Below, piece after piece: positions 1 through 10,124 of a stretch of 22,500 nt of DNA. Source of the stretch: Glandiceps talaboti (taxonomy: Eukaryota; Hemichordata; Enteropneusta; Spengelidae). The stretch covers positions 11,781,984 to 11,804,483 of the forward strand of contig NC_135567.1 in NCBI RefSeq assembly GCF_964340395.1. The letters run 5' to 3'. The position numbers were made by a program, and so were the translations under genes. The notes under the pieces are model-generated. The model saw only the letters and a list, made by a program, of their open reading frames with translations. It was not told the origin of the DNA and searched no databases. Every line of letters begins with the position of its first letter. Positions within the stretch are counted from its first letter, which is position 1.

Positions 1-506
1 GTCATAAGGTCAATGAAAGCATATATGGACATTCTGCTTATTCACATTGCCGAAGGATTTACAGTACAGACAACTTGGCACGCTTACAACTCGGCACGCT
101 TCGTTCCTATCAATATAATATTTAACCTCTGACATTGCGTCACATATTACCTTTGTTTGTCTCAATGAAAACACTTGTATCTCTTTCAGGGCTACTACGT
201 GACGCAATGACGGCGGCGGTTAGTTGTGATATGAAAGGTCATTTGAGGTCACCTTGGCTTGTATTCGGTTAAGCGTGTACAATTGCCGTTCGAATGTTGT
301 CAGGGATACGAGTGTTTTTACAGTGAAATTAACGTTTAGATTTTTTTTTTCAAGATTGTTTTAAAAGTTGATTTATTTTATTCATTTTGCACAAGTTTAT
401 AGCCCAATTCTAAAGCGTATCACTTATCAGGTGAGTAAACCGGATCGGCACGCCCCCCCCCCTTCACATTACAGCCTCTATCCGACAAGATACAAATTAT
501 ACAGCT
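1..506. other. Intergenic sequence, no supported gene
   Basis: I see no coding region with support here. The stretch holds a T-tract near 341-349, a C-homopolymer at about 453-462 and a perfect-looking splice-donor string (CAG then GTGAGT) at about 428-436. A polypyrimidine-AG acceptor-like string lies just before position 354, so an exon from 354 to about 430 could be imagined, but all three frames across it carry stops. It could only be untranslated, and chance is more likely. Confidence 0.5.
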
Positions 507-850
507 GTATGTATGTATGTATGTATGTATGTATGTATGTATGTATGTATGTATGTATGAATGTATGTATGTATGTATGTAGGTAGGTAGGTAGGTAGGT
601 AGGTAGGTAGGTAGGTATGTATGTATGTATGTATGTATGTATGTATGTATGTATGTATGTATGTGGGTGTATGTATGTATGTATGTATGTATGTATGTAT
701 GTATGTATGTATGTATGTATGTATGTATGTATGTATGCATGTGTGTATGTGTGTATGTATGTATGTATGTATGTATGTATGTATGTATGTATGTATGTAT
801 GTATGTATGTATGTATGTATGTATGTATGTGTATGTATGTATGTATGTAC
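507..850. repeat. Compound tetranucleotide microsatellite (GTAT)n with a GTAG core
   Basis: About 344 bp of almost uninterrupted GTAT repeats. A block of GTAG repeats sits at about 580-616, and a few impure units occur near 663 (GGGTGT) and 736-754 (GCATGTGTGT). The overlapping open frames on both strands (MYVC on plus, HTYI on minus) are translations of the tetranucleotide in different frames, not genes. The homogeneous GTAG block inside GTAT repeats looks like a single G substitution that later spread by slippage. Confidence 0.98.
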
Positions 851-1991
851 ACATCAAATCTATTTATGTAGCCTACATTGTCTAACGCCCTCTAAGCCAA
901 AATCCTTTTTTATTATCTCTGCCATTCAACTCAAACATATTTCAAGGACCAAGATAGCCACAATTATGTGATAGACATAAATGTTAATAATATAATAAAG
1001 GTATACATTCGATATTTTCTGTTCGAAGGTATACACATTTATACATACTTTTACTTCTTAGATAATCAGTGTGGAAAGCCAGTCTTTCACATTATAAGTC
1101 ACTTATTTGTTATTAACGTTAGTTGCAAAAAATTTATTGTCCATATGTATTTTCTCTCATTATTCAACGCAAATGATATTCTTTCACTTAAAGCCGCTCT
1201 AGCTGCAACTGGAAATTATTTTTTCGAAAATATGGTTTGGAACAATAACTTACTCGTAATATTGTACACCATGCACAGTATTGCATCACATGTGGATAAC
1301 ATGGCATTGTTGTAGCTATATAGACGATAAATAAAATAAAATAAATTTTGGGGTCTGCACCCAAAATCAGCGCCCTCAACGACGATCACGATTAAGCCTG
1401 TTTCTGTATTACATATGGACAAAATCGACCACTGATTAACATTACAATGTCTAATTATTGGTGTATGAATAGCTTCCATTGAATATATTGATTGTTTGAA
1501 CTGAAAATGATAATCCAGTTACAACTATTACAAGTACAGTTTTAACATTGTGATATTTTAAACCGAGCTTTCGCTCAAATTTGAATGTCATTAAATTACA
1601 TACATATAATATTGACCACTAATTAACAGATATAGTGTTTCCTAGGTTACAACTGTAACTGATTTAATGATTTTAGCAAATCAGAATATAAACGGTCACA
1701 TCGACAGATTTCTGATAAAGTCTCAACGTATTGCTTTCAATTGTTTGGGGTATTATGTTTTGAATTGTTCATTGAAGTCATGTTCACTGATAGCCGATAA
1801 GCCCCTAATTTGTAGAGACGTGTGATCCAGCATGATCTGTGAAATTGGAGGTGAGGGTTGAGGGCAGCAAGGGACGGAAACCCTTAGTCGGAGATTGGAT
1901 TTATCAGTGTTCAACCACCTATGAAGAACAAACAAGAATTTTGACTTAATTATTTACATGGTTTCAAGTGTTGACAGTGTGACCGCATGAA
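851..1991. other. Intergenic sequence with an A-rich tail-like tract
   Basis: No gene is supported. An A-rich AAATA-type tract at 1327-1345 is followed at once by a short inverted repeat: TTTTGGG at 1346-1352 and CCCAAAA at 1360-1366, with a 7-nt loop. The tract resembles the 3' tail of a retroposed sequence on the plus strand, but I could not identify a body upstream of it. Short open frames at 968-1315 (plus) and 1216-1479 (minus) lack recognisable motifs and splice structure. Confidence 0.5.
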
Positions 1992-2286
1992 ACGTGTACC
2001 AGTAGTAGAGATGTCAGCAGTCATGTCGATCTACGATATCATCACACGTAACGTGTACCAGTTGTAGAGATGTCAGCACTCCTGTCGATCTATGCTATCA
2101 TCACACGTAACGTGTACCAGAAGTAGGGATGTCAGCACTCCTGTCGATCTATGCTATCATCACACGTAACGTGTACCAGTTGTAGAGATGTCAGCAGTCA
2201 TGTCGATCTTTGCTATCATCACACGTAACGTGTACCAGTAGTAGGGATGTCAGCACTCCTGTCGATCTATGACATCATCACACGTC
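1992..2286. repeat. Five-copy 59-bp tandem repeat
   Basis: The string ACGTGTACC recurs at 1992, 2051, 2110, 2169 and 2228, which gives a fixed 59-bp period and five head-to-tail copies with only a few substitutions each. Every internal junction contains the 13-bp palindrome ACACGTAACGTGT (2044-2056, 2103-2115, 2162-2174, 2221-2233). The units abut directly, so this is not a spacer-containing array. The first copy lacks the left arm of the palindrome and the last copy breaks off into unique sequence after CACGTCGTC. Low divergence suggests a fairly recent expansion. Confidence 0.95.
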
Positions 2287-2293
2287 GTCTGAA

Positions 2294-2305
2294 GGGGAAA
2301 TCCCC
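2294..2305. promoter_or_regulatory. kappaB-like palindrome, copy 1
   Basis: GGGGAAATCCCC matches the known Rel/NF-kappaB palindromic consensus (GGG, AT-rich centre, CCC). It lies just after the 59-bp repeats. A second identical 12-mer lies at 4536-4547, and the sequence downstream is similar in both. No gene is visible next to it, so a regulatory role is not shown. Confidence 0.25.
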
Positions 2306-3110
2306 ATGTACGTCATCCTCTATTCTTTAGTTAAACTTTAACACTTCATGTCACAGACACGGTGTCAATTTAAAACACGTTTGTACCGTGTAGTAGACTG
2401 ACAGATCTGTCGATGATGTCACTACAGTCTAAGCATATAGTATAGCTAACATATCAATAGTAGAAATGTGTAGTGGACTTTATTTTGTTATTCAACAGAC
2501 TAATTTACATTTGTATACAAACACATTCAACATGGCATGTGTGTGATATAAATAAAGGACTGTGTTTCAGAATCAGGTCATCGCATTAGTGTATCTACAT
2601 TGAATTATTCTTTTGAAGAGCTAAGTACAGTGCCGTACACGAAAGAGAGCTATATCAGAGCGAAGTGTTCCAAAAATCGAATGTGTACCCAAGTCCGCTG
2701 TCACTGATCACAGAAGAGCCGTTTTTAACTAGCGTCCTCTGTCGTCCAAAAATACAACTTTGACTTTCACCCCTCTATTGCTTATAGAGAGGTTTAGGTA
2801 CACGTTAGAACGGGTACGCTTACGGGAGCATATATCGTACAGGCATACACGTATAAATTACGCATACAAAGTTATGTTTAGTGATGCGTTCAGAACACAA
2901 ACATAAAAGACAGTGGAATGTGCACGCATGCGTTAAATCGTGTCTAGATGGCCAAACACATAACTTTCCGTTCCAAACACGATCTGTATTATTTTTTTCC
3001 ATTTTTCCTGAAACTACCAAAACGAAACACCGCTCAATTAGCTTACGCTTATGTTTCTGACGAAATGAGTCATTGCAAGCGATAGATATATTTGCTTCAG
3101 TATGTAGAAT
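2306..3110. other. Intergenic sequence, nothing recognised
   Basis: AT-rich unique sequence. A 10-bp palindrome ACGCATGCGT lies at 2934-2943 and also recurs in the right flanks of the later duplication. The minus-strand open frame at 2820-3020 (66 codons) has no recognisable motif and looks like chance. Confidence 0.45.
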
Positions 3111-3432
3111 GTTTTTATTTCATTTATTAATCTTTCATATACAGACACCATTTCAGTGCTTTAAAGCATTGTTCTCCCAATAAAACATGTTGCAAGATTA
3201 CGTACAGAGAAAAAAAAAGACAAACTAGGACAAAACGTTACAGAGACACAGAGTACTTTAAAAGATATCCAATTACATTACCAGACTACATTCTTAACAT
3301 ATCTTTTAAAGATTGATGGGTTCGAGGCTGATCTTATGGATAGAGGTAGACTTTACCACAGAACAGCACCACTGAAGTGAAATGCCCGTAAGGAATGGGG
3401 CGACTGAAGGCAATTGAAACATTTGTTTCAAT
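3111..3432 (-). mobile_element. 3' end remnant of a LINE-like non-LTR retrotransposon
   Basis: Read on the minus strand, 3420 to 3278 gives a decayed reading frame containing LRAFHFSGAVLW, then an in-frame stop (3353-3355), then SLPLSIRSASNPSIFKRY and a few more residues before a terminal stop at 3278-3280. The W-(N)-SLP-IR-A-S-FK pattern is typical of the extreme C-terminus, downstream of reverse transcriptase, of CR1/L2/Jockey-type non-LTR elements. Here the Asn codon after Trp has become a stop. The minus-strand 3' UTR follows, with a near-palindrome around GCTTTAAAGC (about 3160) and two overlapping polyadenylation-like AATAAA/AAATAAAA strings ending at about 3111. No reverse transcriptase or endonuclease is visible upstream, which is the usual 5'-truncated form. 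The clade assignment is uncertain. Confidence 0.72.
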
Positions 3433-5111
3433 GTTACTCCGGGTGTAATTTGTTAATAACTTTTAAATTTGGCCGTTTAATGTTAACAAGAATTAATTGA
3501 ATTGATTTATACAAGTCAAACTATCGAAGGTTAGTATCCAACAGTCACTTCTGAATTTCCTTGTTTACAGAAAACACCTGTAGTTTTCAAACTAGTGATG
3601 GCGCTCTTTATATCAACTCTAGTATGGGCAATTATTTTTTGAAAGTTTTGGTTACCGAGCTTCACCGCTGATGGCTCTCTTCATAGCCGAGCGAGAGTCT
3701 ATAATATGGGGCATTGCATAGGTCATTGGTATAAAGAGGAACATGGCCGCTGTCGACATCAGTGCTAATGACAGCCACTGATTGGATTAAAGTTACTCTG
3801 AATTTTCATTTTCATCAAATTTGTGTATACTTAACATGAATTATGTTGTAAACGGTTTTCAAGCCATATGTTAAGGAGATTAACCAAAATACTCTAAGCT
3901 AGAGGTGCCATCATGTGATTATACTACAAAGGTCATATTGCTGATCAGCCAATCAGCGCAGTTATTTTGTACCAGTCACTGAAGTTGTAGCGCCCCAGAC
4001 TCTCTGCTGGGGGTGGAGGTAATTATCGTGACAACCAATCGTTATTGCTTACGTTTTTTGCTGCCTTCTTGCATTGGTTGATATTTTACTGTGGCGGGAA
4101 AATACTTAATAGAACAAATCAGTAAACAGACAAGATAAGTAAAGTCCCCCGGACAGAATGCAGACAAATTCAGTTTTGTGGAAATTTATTGCAATCGCCT
4201 CGTTGCTCGAGACTGGTACTGTTCGAGTTCTGAGATTGGATCGCTACATCGTACCCGGGTATGTTCTAATGGTGTAAACGCAGTATTGCCTATTTGATGA
4301 CTCCTACGATTCACCTTTTCCCACCAACCAAAGTTGCAATTCCCAAAGGTTTCATTTGTATTTAAGCGTGATCTATGAAATTGAACATCAAATCGTACAT
4401 ATATCCGTGTATGGATTATCACCAAAACCTCACCTTCTCGACTCGTTCCAATGGATCTAAGTTTCAATGTCATAAACGTGTGCATCATATACGGGTGTCG
4501 ATAGTTACAAGGCCGCCAGTGCCATGGACGATGTAGGGGAAATCCCCAGGTAAGTCGTTCTCTTTGTCAGCTAGCATAAAACATGTGTCTAGCAGGCGGG
4601 TGGAGGGGTGACAGGGAACCGTCGTGTCTCGTGGCTGAAAAATAATTGTTTGATGAACTTTATTTTTATTAATTATGGACAACTATGTTGCAAGCGGTCA
4701 TGTTTTAAAGTTACAAACTAATTAATCATCTGTTTTGAGGATTCAAATACAGGTGTTGCACTACTGTCGTCAACTTAATTGATACAAATTTCTGAAACGT
4801 TAAATCTAACCCAAATGGTGAAATCATCAACACAACGATGTGATTAATATACAACAAAAATATAAATGCGCATGCTAACGCTTTAAATATATATTTTATT
4901 GCCAACTCAAATGTTTACACCTAGGTCCCATTCCTAAAAACATATCAATAAAATCTGGTTTTATTTTTTATTTTTAAATCAAATTACATCTTGTGCATAT
5001 GAACTTCTATTTGTAATTAGGGGTCAAGGAAAAATAGGTAAACCATTGCTAGGTCCAGTGTGTCCTTATTTCTTTATTAGTAGTACACTTGCTCTGACGA
5101 ATTAAGACATA
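3433..5111. other. Intergenic sequence, no supported gene
   Basis: AT-rich DNA with a hairpin CCCCAG / CTGGGG at 3993-4012 (8-nt loop). Two minus-strand open frames (4186-4488, 100 codons; 4485-4682, 65 codons) show no family motifs, no splice structure and no hydrophobic or repetitive pattern that I recognise, so I do not call them. The sequence 4900-5111 is very AT-rich and featureless up to the start of the duplicated unit. Confidence 0.45.
4536..4547. promoter_or_regulatory. kappaB-like palindrome, copy 2
   Basis: Second exact GGGGAAATCCCC, 2,242 bp from the first. The following ~30 bp resemble those after copy 1 (CCCCAGGTAAGTCGTTCTC against CCCCATGTACGTCATCCTC). The similarity beyond the 12-mer suggests a shared dispersed repeat rather than two independent binding sites. 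Confidence 0.25.
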
Positions 5112-5496
5112 TACCCCCAACGTGTCATGTCAATATAATTAAACTGGTTCGGAAACCGTAATATTGAACAAAAATGTCCATTATATAAGGCAACCGAAAA
5201 AATATATTTAGAATGCAAAGGTGTTAGACTAAACCAGTATTGTTTGCCAACTTTATTTTTTTGACTTCACATGGCTGCAGAATTTAATGAAAGTCAGTTC
5301 AAACAAACCAAGCATTTTGCGGTGGAGTTCAAATTTGATTCAAATATTGTCATTTTCTAAGCTTCAGCTGATCTAGTTGAACTTACAGAGTAAAAGCATT
5401 GGTGTTAACTTTAATATGTATTGGGAAGAAATACACAGTGACACTGTGTTAAATGTTTGTTGTAAGTTGTAGCTCCTATTACAAACAATCAATATT
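5112..5496 (+). other. Left flank of array A
   Basis: Homologous to about 10125-10521. The best conserved part is 5220-5256, identical to 10220-10256 and starting GTGTTAGACTAAACCAG. The surrounding sequence is clearly less similar. No open frame spans it. It runs into the first partial 38-bp monomer at about 5497. Confidence 0.7.
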
Positions 5497-6788
5497 CAGG
5501 ACAATGTACGAAGAGAGGGGCGTTTGTTGTAATGCACGACACTGTACTATTAGGGGGTGGTTGTTGTAGTCCACGACACTGTACGGTGAGAGGGGTGGTT
5601 GTTGTAGTGCATGACACTGTACAGTGAGAGGGGTAGTTGTTGTAGTGTATGACACTGTATGGTGAGAGGGGTGGTTGTTGTAGTGCACAACACTAAATGG
5701 TGAGAGGGGTGGTTATTGTAATGCACGACCCTGTAATGTGCGAGGGTTGGTTGATGTAGTGCACAACACTGTACAGTGAGAGGGGTTGTTGTTATAGTGC
5801 ACGGCACTACAGCGAGAGTGACAGTTGTTGTAGTGCAGTTCAACAAAAATCAAGCATTTGGGTGGTTGTTTTAGTGCAAAACATAATGGTGAGAGGGGTG
5901 GTTGTTGTAGTGTACGGCATTGTATGGTGAGAGGGGTGGTTGTTCTAATGAACATCACTGTACAGTGAGAGGGGCAGTTGATGTAGTGCACAACAGTATG
6001 GTGAGAGGGGTGGTTGTTGCAATGCACGACACTGTACGATGAGAGGATATTTGTTGTAGTGCACAGTATTGTATGGTGAGAGGGGTGGTTGTTGTAGTGC
6101 ACGACCCTGTATGGTGAGAGGGTTGGTTGATGTAGTGCACGGCACTATATAGTTAAAGGGGTGGTTACAGTAATGCACGACAGTATGCTGAGAGGGTTGG
6201 TTGTTGTGGTGCACAGCACTGTATGGTGGGAGTTGTGGATGTTGTAGTGCACGCCACTGTACAGTGAAAGGGGTGGTTATTGTAGTGCAAGACACTGTGC
6301 CATGAGAGGGTTGGTTGATGTAGTGCACGGCACTGTATGGTGAGAGGTGTGGTTGTTGTAGTGCACGAACTTGTACAGTGAAAGGGATTGTTATTGTAGT
6401 GCACGTCACTGTATGGTGAGAGGGGTGGTTGTTGTAGTGTATAACACTGTACGGTGAGAGTAGTGACTGTTGTAGTGCACGACGCTGTAATGTGAGAGGG
6501 GTGGGTGTTGTAATGCACAACACTGTATGGTGAGAGGGGTGGTTGGTGTAGTGCACAGCATTGTATGGTGAGAGGGGTGATTGTTGTAGTGCACAGCATT
6601 GTATGGTGAGAGGGGTGGTTGTTGTAATGCACAACATTGTATGGTGAGAGGGTGGTTTTTATAGTGCTCGACACTGTACGGTGAGAGGGGTGGTTGTTGT
6701 AGTGCACGACACTGAATGATGAGAGGGGTGGTTGCTGTAGTGCACGACACTGTACGGTTAGAGGGGCAGTTGTTGTAGTGCTCGAAAC
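5497..6788 (+). repeat. 38-bp minisatellite array A (about 34 monomers)
   Basis: Head-to-tail monomers read GTGGTTGTTGTAGTG, then CACGAC or a variant, then ACTGTATGGTGAGAGGG. The length is 38 bp and copies abut without spacers. Copies are diverged: many differ at several positions, some are short by a few bases, and one patch (about 5835-5870) has lost the period. No large higher-order duplication is obvious. The strand is strongly G-biased (about 16 G to 4 C per unit). Minus-strand open frames up to 230 codons reflect the lack of stops in the unit on that strand and are not called. The array ends in GTGCTCGAAACGC, exactly as array B does. Confidence 0.96.
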
Positions 6789-6885
6789 GCATAGTCATCG
6801 TAGAAGGTTTGAATGGTAAAGTTTAAAAAAACGAGTTGGCTTCTCACCATAGAAAATCCGTTACTATCCACTGTATCTACCAGTG

Positions 6886-6958
6886 GACACGTTTTCTCAG
6901 CTGGTCAGAGCACTCTGACTATTGTTTAGGGGACGTGGGTTAAATTCCTACACGTGTC
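6886..6958 (+). pseudogene. tRNA-like relic A (73 nt)
   Basis: GACACGT (6886-6892) and ACGTGTC (6952-6958) form a perfect 7-bp acceptor stem at tRNA spacing. A D-arm-like TCTC-AGCTGGTCA-GAGC keeps the loop GG and resembles an A box. The T-arm GTGGG-TTAAATT-CCTAC pairs, but the loop has lost the C of TTC. The anticodon stem is weak; the loop CTATTGT would put ATT at the anticodon. A short T-run follows (AATTTTCTTTT), as at a Pol III stop. The copy B counterpart has an intact T-arm but a ruined D-loop, so neither looks functional. It could be a tRNA pseudogene or the head of a tRNA-derived SINE. The parent isotype is unclear; the copy B loop suggests Thr. Confidence 0.5.
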
Positions 6959-7580
6959 AATTTTCTTTTCTGACGTACAATACATTTTAGTTATCAATGA
7001 CTTTATAAATAAAATATTGCTATCAATTTAAAAATGCTGCCTTCGACTGGCTCATATGATACAATGAGGCTATGAGATTGATTATTTCAAACTGTTTGTC
7101 GAAGCAATCCCCTAGATCTAATAAACTCCGCTGGTTATGTAGAAAAAAGATGTGGGCAAATATTGTGAGATGTCGGTTGGATTGTTTACTATTCCAGTCC
7201 AACCGAGCTGGCAAAATTGTGTTTGAATGATGACGTCACTGTCATGTATACAGCTGCTAGTCTCAGAACAACAGTTTGCTCGTTTGTATATGTGAGATAC
7301 ACATTAAGAGTGCGCATGCGTAAATAAACTGGTCCGGGGTCGATACAAGGTGAAATAAAATATATTATGTATTACAAGTATCAAATTAGGATTCTAATCT
7401 CAAATTCTAACTAAAAGATAATTCGTATTGATGTACAATTATTTCTATATTCGTGCTCTGGAATACATATTAATAAGTAACGATCTCAAACCATGCAATC
7501 TGGTTTTTTTTATCATTTCTTCACACACCTCTTGCAAGTAAGGTGTAAAAATAGAATTTTATACAAAAAAATATTTGAAA
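6959..7580. other. Right flank A, first part
   Basis: Homologous to 18663-19260. It contains a CRE-like TGACGTCA (7231-7238, conserved at 18928-18935) and GCGCATGCGT (7312-7321), an NRF1-like string. The stretch 7350-7500 is among the best conserved parts of the whole unit. A plus-strand open frame seen in copy B at 18738-18992 is frameshifted here by an 8-bp length difference, so it is not under coding constraint. Confidence 0.6.
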
Positions 7581-7980
7581 CATCTTAATCTCCTAAACTA
7601 GTGGATATTTGAGCTGACATTTGTTGTATAGGTGTGATGGGATGAGCAGATATAAGTTTGGTTAAAGAAAATTTGACTTGGTCATTAATATGCAAACGAA
7701 GTCTAAAAATGTAATTGTTGGTAAAATTGTTTCAAAAATTCTCTCTTCAAAAACTACTGTACCAATTGAGTTGAAATTAGTTGTATAGGTGACATGTGAT
7801 ATGTAGATATAAGTCTATTTGAGATTATTTGACTGGGTCATTAGTATAAAAATTAGAATTGTTTGGTAAAAAATAATTTAAGATATTTTATCCACTAATA
7901 CAGAGCAAATTTAGTTCAATTCTTTGTGTAGCTGTTTTGGAATTAGCAGATTATTTTGTTTTAAAGAGAAGTTCATTAGG
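7581..7980 (+). repeat. Three degenerate ~155-bp tandem repeats, copy A
   Basis: TTGTATAGGT recurs at 7624 and 7781 (157 bp apart), GATATAAGT at 7649 and 7806 (157 bp) and GTCATTA at 7681 and 7837 (156 bp). A third, shorter and more diverged copy follows, with GCAGATTAT near 7947. The order of landmarks in each unit is: TCTCC...AAACTA, GAGTTGA/GAGCTGA, TTGTATAGGT, GATATAAGT, TTTGACT(T/G)GGTCATTA, then an A/T-rich end. The same three units occur in copy B (19261-19636), so the triplication predates the larger duplication. Confidence 0.75.
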
Positions 7981-8274
7981 TTATTATTCTGCAAATATGG
8001 GGTAAAAATAAATTTGACAGGTTCATAGACGACAGAAGAGAGCTAACTCAAACGCATGCAAGTCAATTTGAATTTTAAACTTTAATTTAAACTGATTCAT
8101 GCATATTTTGTAAAGTTTAAATTTCAGTTTGTAATTGCCAGAGATACACGTATGCGTAAACTTACACTCAAATACTGTGCTAACGTTAAAATTTGAGCTA
8201 CCGTATGTCAATCGACTTATGTTGGGATCCGAGTTTCAAGGTTTACAAAGTCAACGAGTGGGAGATTGCTTGTC
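7980..8274 (+). other. Copy A-specific ~295-bp segment
   Basis: In copy B, GTTCATTA runs straight into AAGTATAAAACTAA (about 20206-20225). In copy A the same two strings are about 295 bp apart. The extra segment contains, at about 8016-8057, a diverged direct repeat of 8355-8402 (core TAGACGACAGAAGAGAGCTA). It is either an insertion in A or a deletion in B. No terminal inverted repeats are obvious. Confidence 0.7.
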
Positions 8275-10124
8275 AAGTATAAAACTAATAAACCAGGTTG
8301 TTTCCAGGTAGGTCAGACAAATATTTCCATATACGCATGCGTAAACAGTCATTTGACAGGATCGTAGACGACAGAAGAGAGCTAGCTAACACACACGCAT
8401 GCGTCGTAAAACGAATTAACCCGTGCACTAGTTACCCAGACATGGATCATGTTGATGTATACGTCATTATTTCGTGACCAATCACAGCATTCCTTTGATA
8501 AATCAGACTTACAGTATAGCCACATACAAAATGTCAAATCACACAAATTATATTGTTTAAGTAAACTTCTTCACAGCTGATAATTTAATGAGGGTTGGCG
8601 ACACATTATGGTATCTACCACAAATTGTTTACCTGGCATAGTGATAATTGATAATATATATATAACGATATAGTTATCGTAGTACCAAGTTAGAACTTTA
8701 AGGAACTGGCCTATGATAGTGTTAATAATGTTATGAAAATAACTAAATAAAATGAATTCAAATGTATTTTGAATGTGTTGGCGTATAAGTACAATTATTT
8801 GTTTATCATCTAATGTCGTTACTTTAATTGTACACGTTTATAAACTCCTCGCATCTAAATGTGTAAAGATATGTTTGGACCTATTGACTTGTTGGCGTGG
8901 ATTTTTTACTTTTTCTAAAAATGAACTGCAAAAAGCAAAAGGACATCCTCGGAATAATCCCTTAAAGAAATAATTTCCAAACTGGGCATACGTGTAGCAA
9001 TACTATTCCTAGGTAAGAGGACAGCTACATCCACGCATGCGTCCTAGTCAAATCTCAAACTGAACTCCAGCCCCATCCCACCCTTCACCTATTAAAATTT
9101 TACAATTGAAAGCAGCCGAGTAATATGTTTGGGAACTGTGTTGAAGTCGTTTGACCTGAGTGTACAAAGTGAAACTGTTTCTTCTTTAACTCTTTTCTGA
9201 AAACTTTTACAGTGTTAAGGAAAGGTTTTGTATTTAATTTCCAAATCTGCTTTCATGCTCGGACTAAACATTTAAGGTTTGTTTTTTAATTGAAAATGAC
9301 GTAATCGACCAAAGAAATATATTCGCGAGGCGAGATATTTTATCGGTTAAAAACTCCAGTTACAATATTCCATAATACATGCCCAGCGATCAGTTTACAG
9401 AGTGTCATTTTTTTTAGCTTTATGTGGTCTCAGTCGGATGTAAAACGCGTAGCCTTGAGAAATTAAGCATCGCTGTGTTGATACCCCATTAGCTATAAAC
9501 ACCTGGTGCAAAACTAATTAATCAATGCATTATTTAAACAGAGATGGGACGCAACTCGACGATAGATAAAACTACATCTCATTACCGGACACATTAAAAC
9601 GCAAAACGGTACGTAATGTCAGAAGGTCAAACAACCCATGTCTAGTTAAAGTGTATTAATTCACACTTAACGAAGACTTTAATGATAATGTTTGATGTAG
9701 TGGATGTCCCACCTTCCGTGTATGCACAACACTTCCTTAACTAGTCTGGAATTTAACTCCAGACGTAACCTTCAAAATGCTTTGGTAGCGTTTTATTTGT
9801 AGGTGGTGTTATACGATTTCATGTACTTGTAACGTATATACAGATAAATCAAAGTACTTGGATATTGAATGGTTTCTCTCAAAAAGATGTTCACCACGGT
9901 ATTATTTATTCATATATTGGCCTTAATGTCTTCAGATATAGATAAAAGTCAATATTTTATCAATACGTGCTAACAATGTCTACACATAATACAATAAATG
10001 CTGGTATAGTGTGTTTTGATTTATAATTAGTGTAAACTAATGATAATTACTCAAATCACATCGTATTAAACGATTTCAACGAATATATCAACATTAATAG
10101 TACAAACTCACACCTTCACATTTA
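8275..10124. other. Right flank A, distal part
   Basis: Homologous to about 20214-22078 throughout, with many substitutions. It holds ACGCATGCGT palindromes at 8333-8342, 8395-8404 and 9033-9042 and an inverted repeat ACGATA-TAGT-TATCGT near 8665-8681. The 66-codon frame at 8773-8973 is not preserved in copy B, where TAA interrupts it. I see no gene, RNA or intact element. Confidence 0.6.

Larger units (their letters stand above)
5112..10124 (+). repeat. Tandem duplication unit, copy A (~5.0 kb)
   Basis: The left flank (5112-5496), 38-bp array (5497-6788) and right flank (6789-10124) are all matched in the same order and orientation by 10125-22078. Sequence identity is high in places: the region after 7340 and that after 19040 differ at only a few sites over more than 100 bp. 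Elsewhere the copies differ by substitutions and small indels. The right end falls where CTCACACC-TCAC matches 22063-22077 and then stops matching. Boundaries are good to roughly 15 bp. No protein-coding gene is conserved between the copies. Two successive insertions of one long repetitive element would look similar, but exact abutment favours tandem duplication. Confidence 0.88.

Noticed and set aside
354-430. Exon between a polypyrimidine-AG and a perfect CAG/GTGAGT donor
   Set aside because: All three frames carry stops, and no upstream or downstream exon could be linked to it.
420-971. Open frames rich in HTYI or MYVC over the microsatellite
   Set aside because: They are translations of a tetranucleotide repeat in different phases, with no unique sequence.
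968-1315. 115-codon plus-strand frame containing VWNNN, as a possible LINE C-terminus followed by an A-rich tail at 1327
   Set aside because: The residues around VWNNN do not continue into the LP-IR-FK pattern seen in the true remnant at 3278-3420. The A-rich tail alone is not enough.
1992-2286. CRISPR or iteron origin made of the 59-bp repeats
   Set aside because: All 59 bp are repeated, with no spacers, and no replication gene or plasmid context is visible.
4186-4488. 100-codon minus-strand frame
   Set aside because: No recognisable domain, splice signals or second copy. The length is compatible with chance in 22.5 kb.
8773-8973. 66-codon plus-strand frame in right flank A
   Set aside because: The counterpart in copy B is interrupted by TAA soon after its ATG, so there is no sign of coding constraint.
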